From CAG-877 sp963645945 (GTDB lineage: Bacteria > Bacillota_I > Bacilli_A > RF39 > UBA660), in assembly GCA_963645945.1 (NCBI GenBank), contig CAVIUA010000001.1, positions 1 through 13,839 on the forward strand: a stretch of DNA of 13,839 nucleotides. The letters run 5' to 3'. Shown piece by piece: positions 5,536-11,296 of this stretch; position 1 is the stretch's first letter; each line of letters opens with the position of its first letter. A model generated the notes under the pieces. That model saw only the letters and a list, made by a program, of their open reading frames with translations. It was not told the origin of the DNA and ran no database searches. A program made the position numbers and the translations under genes.

Positions 5536-6373
5536 ATTTGTTCATTTTAAGTAAATACGCTCTATATGTATTTCTACCAAGTTCAGCAACAGTCATTTGA
5601 CCAACACCACCAGGTACTGGAGTAATATATGAAACCTTATCCTTAACAGATTCAAAGTCTACATCACCCTTCAAAGTACCATCTTCCATTCTATTGATTC
5701 CAACATCAATAACAACACAACCTTTTCTTATGCCATCAGCACCAATGAAGTTGGCTTGACCTATCGCTACAATTAAAATATCAGCTTTTTTAGTAATCTT
5801 ACTAATATCTTCAGTTTTAGAATGACACAATGTAACAGTAGCATCATTATTAGTCATAAGACTACATATAGGTTTCCCTACTAAATCACTTCTTCCAACA
5901 ACGACAACTCTCTTACCTTTAACCTCAATATTATAATATTTAAGTAAATCCATAATACCTAAAGGTGTACAAGGAACTAATGATTCTTCATTATGAACTA
6001 ATCTACCCATATTAATATCAGTTAATCCATCAACATCCTTTAAAGGATCTATAGCATTTTGAATTACTTTTGAATTCAAATGCTTAGGAACAGGCATTTG
6101 TACTAATATTCCATCTACTGTATCATCATTGTTCAACTGATAAATTTTATCTAGTAAAGTCTCTTGACTAACATCACTATCAAACTTTATATGTAAAAAG
6201 TTAAATCCTAAAGATACGGCCATCTTTTCTTTTTGCCTAACATAAACAACACTAGCTGGATCTTCACCAATTTGAATAACAACCAAACCTAATGGCCTCT
6301 CTAATTTACTTATCTTCTCCTTTAATTCACTAAGAACTTGCTTTTTAACTACCTTACCATCTAATAGCTTCAT
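5534..6373 (-). CDS. folD: FolD, methylenetetrahydrofolate dehydrogenase/cyclohydrolase
   Basis: FolD interconverts 5,10-methylene-, methenyl- and 10-formyl-tetrahydrofolate using NADP(H), supplying one-carbon units for purines and initiator tRNA. The 279-residue protein is the usual length. Visible family features are Y44 and K48 (YVRQK), Q92 (GILVQMPVP) and D115 (DVDGL), equivalent to the E. coli catalytic set Y50, K54, Q98 and D121, plus the nucleotide-binding GRSDLVGKP and the C-terminal PVPGGVGQMTVAEL. The start is MKLLDG at 6373, 9 nt after GGAG; the ATG three codons upstream directly abuts the site and is unlikely. It follows glmS but has its own promoter in the 61-nt gap. Confidence 0.97.
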   Translation of the reverse strand: MKLLDGKVVKKQVLSELKEKISKLERPLGLVVIQIGEDPASVVYVRQKEKMAVSLGFNFLHIKFDSDVSQETLLDKIYQLNNDDTVDGILVQMPVPKHLNSKVIQNAIDPLKDVDGLTDINMGRLVHNEESLVPCTPLGIMDLLKYYNIEVKGKRVVVVGRSDLVGKPICSLMTNNDATVTLCHSKTEDISKITKKADILIVAIGQANFIGADGIRKGCVVIDVGINRMEDGTLKGDVDFESVKDKVSYITPVPGGVGQMTVAELGRNTYRAYLLKMNK

Positions 6374-6394
6374 ACATCTCATCTCCTATCATAA

Positions 6395-6423
6395 ATTATA
6401 ACAGACCAATATATTAAAAACAA
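6395..6423 (-). promoter_or_regulatory. Promoter of folD
   Basis: On the minus strand TTGTTT (6423-6418), 17 nt, then TATAAT (6400-6395), giving a short leader of about 15 nt. Confidence 0.6.
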
Positions 6424-6434
6424 TTTTTTTACAC

Positions 6435-8186
6435 CTATTCGACAGTAACACTTTTAGCTAAGTTCTTAGGTTTATCAATATCACAACATCTTAGTTTAGC
6501 AACCTCATATGCAATTAATTGTAAACAAGCAACAACTAACATAGGCTGTAAGAACTCATCTATCTTAGGTACACAAATTAAATAATCGCAATCAGTCTCT
6601 TCTTTATTACTAATAATTATTGTAACAGCACCTCTTGCTTTAACTTCACAAACATTAGAAATAGTTTTATCTCTAATATCTTCATCTGTAATAATTGCAA
6701 AAACTGGTGTACCTTTATCTATTAAAGAAATAGTTCCATGTTTTAATTCTCCAGCCTGATAAGCTTCACTATGTATATAAGAAACTTCTTTTAATTTCAA
6801 ACTACCTTCTAATGATATAGCATAATCTATTTTTCTACCTATGAAGAAAATATCTTCACGTTTATATATCTTTTTAGCTATTTTTAAATACATTTCTCTT
6901 CTATCAATTACTTCTTTTAAAAGTCTTGGCAATAATTTCAAATCATTTACAATATCTTTTTTTGAAGCAACTCTAGCACTTAATAAAGCCATAATCGCAA
7001 CTTGTAAAATATATGCTTTAGTAGTCGCAACAGCTATCTCTGGACCTGCTTCTATAAATATTTGTTGGTCTGACTCACGAGCTATAGTTGAACCTTTTAC
7101 ATTAACTATTGCTAGAGTTAAAGCACCATGTTCTTTGGCTTTTCTCATAGCGGCAATAGTATCAGCAGTTTCTCCAGATTGAGAAATAACTATAACAATT
7201 GTCTTTCTATCATATAAAACCTTCTTATAACGATATTCACTAGCCACTTCACAAGTAACTCTAATATTTGAATGTTCTTCTAACAAAGTTTTACCTATCA
7301 TTCCAGCATACATCGCTGAGCCACAGGCTACTATATGAATTTCTTCATAACTACTTAAATCAGGAATCTTATCAAAATCATCTATAAATGGTTTAATAGT
7401 CTTTTCAAGCACAATTGGTTCTTCCATTATTTCTTTTAACATATAATGTTCATAACCAGCTTTTTCCCTATCTTCTGCTGTTAAATCTGTAACTAAAATT
7501 TCTTTTTTAAATTCTTTGCCATTTTTAGTAACTTTAATTTCATCAAAATCTAAAACAGCAATTTCATTTTCCTCAAGTAAAGAATATTTATTTGTATATT
7601 TAATGATTGCACTTATATCAGAAGCTATAAAAAATTCTTTATCACCATAACCAATGATCAAAGGTAAATCTTTTCTTACAGCAAATAATTTATCTTGATC
7701 TTCAAAAATAATTGCTAAAGCATAAGAACCTTTAACATCTTTAATAGCTTTCTCTATTGCTAAAACAGGATCACCAGTATAGTAATAATTAATTAAAGCA
7801 GCCATAACCTCTGAATCGGTATCACTATTAAATTTAATTTTTTCTTTAAGTAAATTTTCTTTAATTTCACTAAAGTTTTCTATAATTCCATTATGAACTA
7901 AAGTAACTTTACCAGATTTATGAGGATGTGCATTATTAACACTAGGCTCCCCATGAGTAGCCCATCTAGTATGAGCAATACCCATATTGGCTTTAATAAC
8001 ATCCATTCCATTAATTTTTTCTTCTAAACAAGATATTCTTCCTAAACCACGAATAACTTGTACTTGATTATCATTTCTTAGAGCTATACCAGCTGAATCA
8101 TAACCTCTATACTCTAAGTTTTTAAGTCCTTCTAATAAAATATCTTTTGGTTCTTTTGAACCTATATAACCTACAATTCCACACAT
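6435..8186 (-). CDS. glmS: GlmS, glutamine-fructose-6-phosphate aminotransferase (isomerizing)
   Basis: GlmS converts fructose-6-phosphate and glutamine to glucosamine-6-phosphate and glutamate, the first committed step to UDP-GlcNAc for peptidoglycan. The 583-residue protein starts MCGIVGYIG, so C2 becomes the N-terminal nucleophile of the class II glutaminase domain (about 1-220), with R74 and W75 (HTRWATHG), N99 and G100, and D124. Two SIS sugar-isomerase domains follow, with HIVACGSAMYAG, SQSGETADT and LKHGTISLI, and the conserved LAKSVTVE terminus. It is slightly shorter than the roughly 600 residues of Bacillus GlmS. The ribosome binding site AAGGAG is 12 nt from the ATG. Expression is probably feedback-controlled by the ribozyme in its leader. 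Confidence 0.98.
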   Translation of the reverse strand: MCGIVGYIGSKEPKDILLEGLKNLEYRGYDSAGIALRNDNQVQVIRGLGRISCLEEKINGMDVIKANMGIAHTRWATHGEPSVNNAHPHKSGKVTLVHNGIIENFSEIKENLLKEKIKFNSDTDSEVMAALINYYYTGDPVLAIEKAIKDVKGSYALAIIFEDQDKLFAVRKDLPLIIGYGDKEFFIASDISAIIKYTNKYSLLEENEIAVLDFDEIKVTKNGKEFKKEILVTDLTAEDREKAGYEHYMLKEIMEEPIVLEKTIKPFIDDFDKIPDLSSYEEIHIVACGSAMYAGMIGKTLLEEHSNIRVTCEVASEYRYKKVLYDRKTIVIVISQSGETADTIAAMRKAKEHGALTLAIVNVKGSTIARESDQQIFIEAGPEIAVATTKAYILQVAIMALLSARVASKKDIVNDLKLLPRLLKEVIDRREMYLKIAKKIYKREDIFFIGRKIDYAISLEGSLKLKEVSYIHSEAYQAGELKHGTISLIDKGTPVFAIITDEDIRDKTISNVCEVKARGAVTIIISNKEETDCDYLICVPKIDEFLQPMLVVACLQLIAYEVAKLRCCDIDKPKNLAKSVTVE

Positions 8187-8215
8187 ATTGTAAAAATACT
8201 CCTTAAAAAATATAG

Positions 8216-8357
8216 TCGCGATATATTCTTTGTTATAATTTTAATTTTACTTTTTAAAATATATCTAACGAACAACTTATATCCGTAGTAGAACCCGCCG
8301 ACATTTCGATAAACTACTAACCTCGTCATCCCAAAAGGATCAGGCGCTAAAATGATA
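8216..8357 (-). ncRNA. glmS ribozyme (glucosamine-6-phosphate-activated self-cleaving leader)
   Basis: The leader of glmS carries the conserved core of the glmS ribozyme (Rfam RF00234 class) in order: AGCGCC (8348-8343), GACGAGG, TTATCGA and TCGGCGG. Self-cleavage is expected between A8348 and G8347. Supporting helices are ATCC/GGAT (P2), TAGTAG/CTACTA enclosing the pseudoknot strand (P2.1), ACGGATA/TGTTCGT (P3-like), and GATATATT/AATATATC with an AACAAAG-containing internal segment (P4). When GlcN6P accumulates it acts as cofactor, the mRNA cleaves, and the downstream fragment is degraded, lowering GlmS. The 3' boundary is set by the P4 strand at 8220. The outer helices are short and AU-rich. 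Confidence 0.93.
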
Positions 8358-8387
8358 AATACAACCTTCCAATATCATTCTAATAAT

Positions 8388-8415
8388 ATTATACTAAAAA
8401 AAAAGAAGTTTGTAA
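8388..8415 (-). promoter_or_regulatory. Promoter of glmS
   Basis: On the minus strand TTACAA (8415-8410), 16 nt, TATAAT (8393-8388). Transcription would start near 8381, about 33 nt before the ribozyme cleavage site. The -35 lies inside the terminator of the upstream ATPase gene. Confidence 0.55.
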
Positions 8416-8421
8416 CCTCTT
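8396..8421 (-). terminator. Rho-independent terminator of the AAA+ ATPase gene
   Basis: On the minus strand AAGAGGTT (8421-8414) pairs with AACTTCTT (8410-8403), one G-U, with a 3-nt loop, then a run of Ts (8402-8396). It begins directly after the stop codon. Confidence 0.85.
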
Positions 8422-9372
8422 TTATATATCTTCACCCAATTTCTCATAAACACCATTACTAGCATTATAATCAGCTAACTGATCAGAAAACATTGTATTA
8501 AATGTTGGCTCAGATTTTTTCTTAACGTCATCATAAATATTTTTACTATTTGTAATAGCATTCTTTATATCCATAATATTTACATCTTTTCTGTTATCAA
8601 ATAAAGCATTAGAAAAAGCCTGTTGAACTATTGTTAAAGAAACATCTGGATATCTAGACCCTATTTCATAAATACGTTTATATTCACTTGTAATATCTGT
8701 AATAAACTCCATTATTTTTCTTTGCACATATGAAGAATACATAAGTTTAGCACCAGTTCTTTTTTCTATTTTTGGCAAAGTTCCAATTAATATTTCAACA
8801 TTTTCATCTCTTGTAGGTTCAGCAACATCTACTTTTTGAAAACGTCTAACAAATGCTTTATCACGTAAAATATATCTTTCATATTCTTCTGTAGTAGTGG
8901 CTCCAATAACTTTAATGTCACCACGATCTAAAGCAGGTTTAAACATATTAGCAAAGTCCATTGATTCGCCCTTACCAATTAAAGTATGTATTTCATCAAT
9001 AAAAAGTATTAAATTAGTCTTACTTTTAATTTCATCAATCAAAGTTTGTACCTTTGCTTCACCCGTAACAGGATCAACACCAAGTAAGGCTGATGTATTA
9101 ACTTTAATAACTTGGTAATTAGCTAAACCATCTGGTACTAAATTATTTTGTATACAATATGCAAGTCCTTCAACAATAGCAGTTTTACCAACACCTGGTT
9201 TACCTACTAAAATAGCTGATTTATCAGGAGTAAGTAAAATAAGAATCAATTCCTTTATTTGCTGATCACGTCCAATAGCTGGATTAGTAATATATTTTTT
9301 ATTTAAAAAATTCTCACCATAGGTATCTAATATACTTAATCTTTTTTTCTTTATATCAAATTCTTCATTCAT
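8422..9372 (-). CDS. Stand-alone Clp D1-type AAA+ ATPase
   Basis: The 316-residue protein matches the first AAA+ module of ClpB/ClpC/ClpA: linker YGENFLNKK...PAIGRDQQIKEL, Walker A GKPGVGKT (57-64), Walker B LILFIDE (121-127), sensor-1 IGATTTEEY, and arginine pair R176-R177 (DKAFVRRF), then the D1 helical lid. It has no Clp N-domain, M-domain, second AAA+ module or ClpP-docking segment, although the gene has a normal stop and terminator, so it looks like a natural single-module protein. Where Clp D1 has an aromatic pore loop (KYRGE type), this protein has LLGVDPVTGEAKVQ without an aromatic, so substrate threading is doubtful. GGGAG precedes the ATG. It follows the CDF gene by 41 nt but has its own promoter. 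Substrate unknown. Confidence 0.88.
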   Translation of the reverse strand: MNEEFDIKKKRLSILDTYGENFLNKKYITNPAIGRDQQIKELILILLTPDKSAILVGKPGVGKTAIVEGLAYCIQNNLVPDGLANYQVIKVNTSALLGVDPVTGEAKVQTLIDEIKSKTNLILFIDEIHTLIGKGESMDFANMFKPALDRGDIKVIGATTTEEYERYILRDKAFVRRFQKVDVAEPTRDENVEILIGTLPKIEKRTGAKLMYSSYVQRKIMEFITDITSEYKRIYEIGSRYPDVSLTIVQQAFSNALFDNRKDVNIMDIKNAITNSKNIYDDVKKKSEPTFNTMFSDQLADYNASNGVYEKLGEDI

Positions 9373-9395
9373 AAATTCTCTCTCCCAACAAAATA

Positions 9396-9404
9396 ATTAT
9401 AACA
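9396..9404 (-). promoter_or_regulatory. Extended -10 promoter of the AAA+ ATPase gene
   Basis: TGTTATAAT on the minus strand (9404-9396) is an extended -10 (TGnTATAAT) in the gap after the CDF gene; the -35 is poor (TGTAAA). It would let the ATPase be made independently of the genes upstream. Confidence 0.45.
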
Positions 9405-9413
9405 TAAAATTAC

Positions 9414-10280
9414 TTACTTTACATCCATAGGATTAACATGTATAACAGTTAAATATATTTCAGGAAATAAAGAATCAATTTCTTTCTCTAAATTATTCGC
9501 AATTTCATGACTTTCAAAAGTTGATAAATTACCATCAACAAAAATCGTAAAAGAAATTTGATACATATAACCAACTGGTGTTGAATTAAAATGATTAACC
9601 TTTTTTATCTCTTTATGATTAGTAATTACTTTATACACTTTTTCTCTAGTTTTCTCATCAATAGATTTATCCATTAAAACATCATAGCTTTCTATAAATA
9701 TTTTGTAAGCTACGATAAAAATCCAAATAGAAATAAATATACCAACAACACTATCAACAAAGTAAATATCATAATAACCTAGTATACACGCAACCAAGTT
9801 TAAACTTGTAAGTATACAGTCATTTCTATGATCATTTCTATTAGCTTTTAATAATAAACTCTTATTTTTTTTATATAATCTATTCACATATAAATAAAGA
9901 CAAAACTTAGTAACAATAGTTATAATACAAACAATAATTAAATATATACTAAAATTAGCTTTTTCTAATGTAAATAGATTAATAATAGAATCTTTAAATA
10001 CATTAAATACCATTACAATCATAATAATACTAATTAACATTGAATATATATATTCAGCTTTACCATGTCCTAAATTATGATCATTATCACTTGGTTTAGA
10101 AGCTATTTTTTGTCCTAAAAAAGTCATTATTGAAGATAATATATCAGAAGCACTATTAAAAGCATCAGCTATCATAGCTTGACTACCAGAAATAAACCCT
10201 ATAATACTTTTTATTATCATCAAAAATGTATTACAAAAAATACCAAGTAAACTAGCTTTTTTTATTTCTTTAAATTTCAT
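9414..10280 (-). CDS. Cation diffusion facilitator, probably Mn2+ exporter
   Basis: CDF proteins are membrane antiporters exporting divalent metals in exchange for protons. The 288-residue protein has the family's six-span N-terminal region and a C-terminal cytosolic domain (from about residue 205). Family signatures are ADAFNSASD in TM2, KPSDNDHNLGHGKAEYI after it, and NRNDHRND in TM5. The intramembrane metal-site residues read N42xxxD46 in TM2 and D150xxxD154 in TM5. Zinc members normally have HxxxD/DxxxD, whereas the pneumococcal manganese exporter MntE uses an N-D/D-D set, so manganese is the better guess. The ATG follows AAGG at 10 nt and lies 11 nt after the preceding gene's stop, so it is co-transcribed with it. 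Family firm, metal inferred. Confidence 0.9.
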   Translation of the reverse strand: MKFKEIKKASLLGIFCNTFLMIIKSIIGFISGSQAMIADAFNSASDILSSIMTFLGQKIASKPSDNDHNLGHGKAEYIYSMLISIIMIVMVFNVFKDSIINLFTLEKANFSIYLIIVCIITIVTKFCLYLYVNRLYKKNKSLLLKANRNDHRNDCILTSLNLVACILGYYDIYFVDSVVGIFISIWIFIVAYKIFIESYDVLMDKSIDEKTREKVYKVITNHKEIKKVNHFNSTPVGYMYQISFTIFVDGNLSTFESHEIANNLEKEIDSLFPEIYLTVIHVNPMDVK

Positions 10281-10291
10281 ACATTTCTACC

Positions 10292-11296
10292 TTACTCTAT
10301 TTCAAATTTATTTTCTTTAATTATATCAAATTCACCAGGATAAATAATAGTCTTTTCATTATACAAATCACTTTGTTTAATATCTAAAACTCTTTCTATT
10401 GTAGGAGAAGTATTAACTGTTACAAGCTTAGAATTAACTTTCTTAATAAACATTGAAGCATTATTCATATTCTTAGTAAATATAGTTGACCCGTACGATG
10501 ATTTACTCATATTTATCTGACCTATTGCTTCTTCACAATCACTAACATATATTGCCATATCAGCTTCTATTCCTATATGTTCTTTTACATATAAAGTAAA
10601 ATTAATTCCTAAAGATATAATCTCATTAATAAAAGAAACATTATCACTATCTTCTACATAAATATTATAGTTAACATAATCAAGTAATAAAACCGGATAA
10701 TGACTATTAATTAAAACTTCTTTTTGTCTTTCTTCTTCGCAACAGCTAATAACTAAAGAAAAACTATTAGTACAATTAAGTATTTCTAAGGAAGAAGAAA
10801 CATATTGTTGTATCTGCATTGAATTAAAATTAGACTTATCTAAAACACTTTGTATAAAAGTAATAAATAAAGTATTAAGAGCAAAGTTATAAGAAGGATA
10901 ATTAAAAACAACTGAATTATTAACTAAAATATTTCTAATAATTAATTCAAGTAAAACATAAAAATCCCCATCAAAAACAACTAATATATTTCCTTTATTA
11001 TATATTTGTCTACCATAAATTATTTTTCTATTTTTATCATGTTTAGACAAAGTAACAGTGCCATATACTAAGTCTTCTAAAAGCACTCTTTCAAATATAT
11101 TATCTATTACTTTAAAATCTATTTTTCTACCAGTTCTATTTTCAATATCAATATCATTAGTTTTAAGTATTAAATCCTTGTTTTCATCTATTGTCTTTTT
11201 AAAAGCTAAAACAATTTTTTTATAGTTAACATCACTCTTATAATTAATACTATTCAAACTATTTTTAACTATTGTTACATAATTATTTTGATCCAT
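10292..11296 (-). CDS. Degenerate aldehyde-dehydrogenase/ProA-like protein, probably non-catalytic
   Basis: The 334-residue protein resembles gamma-glutamyl phosphate reductase (ProA) and the aldehyde dehydrogenase superfamily in outline only. The C-terminal CEEAIGQINMSKSSYGSTIFTK followed by SKLVTVNTSPT is like the ProA segment where the substrate domain rejoins (DEAIxHINxxGSGHSxAIxTxN ... VNASTRF). PVLLLDYVNYNIYVEDSDN recalls the ProA stretch with its GNCHIYVD. Between these the usual catalytic block with NAKxQRPxVC is missing, shortening the protein against the roughly 415 residues of ProA. If the homology holds it is a pseudoenzyme. GGAGGAG precedes the ATG by 6 nt, inside the end of the upstream gene (14-nt overlap), so the two are translationally coupled. 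Homology is moderate; function unknown. Confidence 0.6.
   Translation of the reverse strand: MDQNNYVTIVKNSLNSINYKSDVNYKKIVLAFKKTIDENKDLILKTNDIDIENRTGRKIDFKVIDNIFERVLLEDLVYGTVTLSKHDKNRKIIYGRQIYNKGNILVVFDGDFYVLLELIIRNILVNNSVVFNYPSYNFALNTLFITFIQSVLDKSNFNSMQIQQYVSSSLEILNCTNSFSLVISCCEEERQKEVLINSHYPVLLLDYVNYNIYVEDSDNVSFINEIISLGINFTLYVKEHIGIEADMAIYVSDCEEAIGQINMSKSSYGSTIFTKNMNNASMFIKKVNSKLVTVNTSPTIERVLDIKQSDLYNEKTIIYPGEFDIIKENKFEIE

Noticed and set aside
6374..6382. ATG three codons upstream of the chosen folD start
   Set aside because: It directly abuts GGAG with no spacing; the ATG at 6371-6373 has 9 nt spacing and matches the usual FolD N-terminus.
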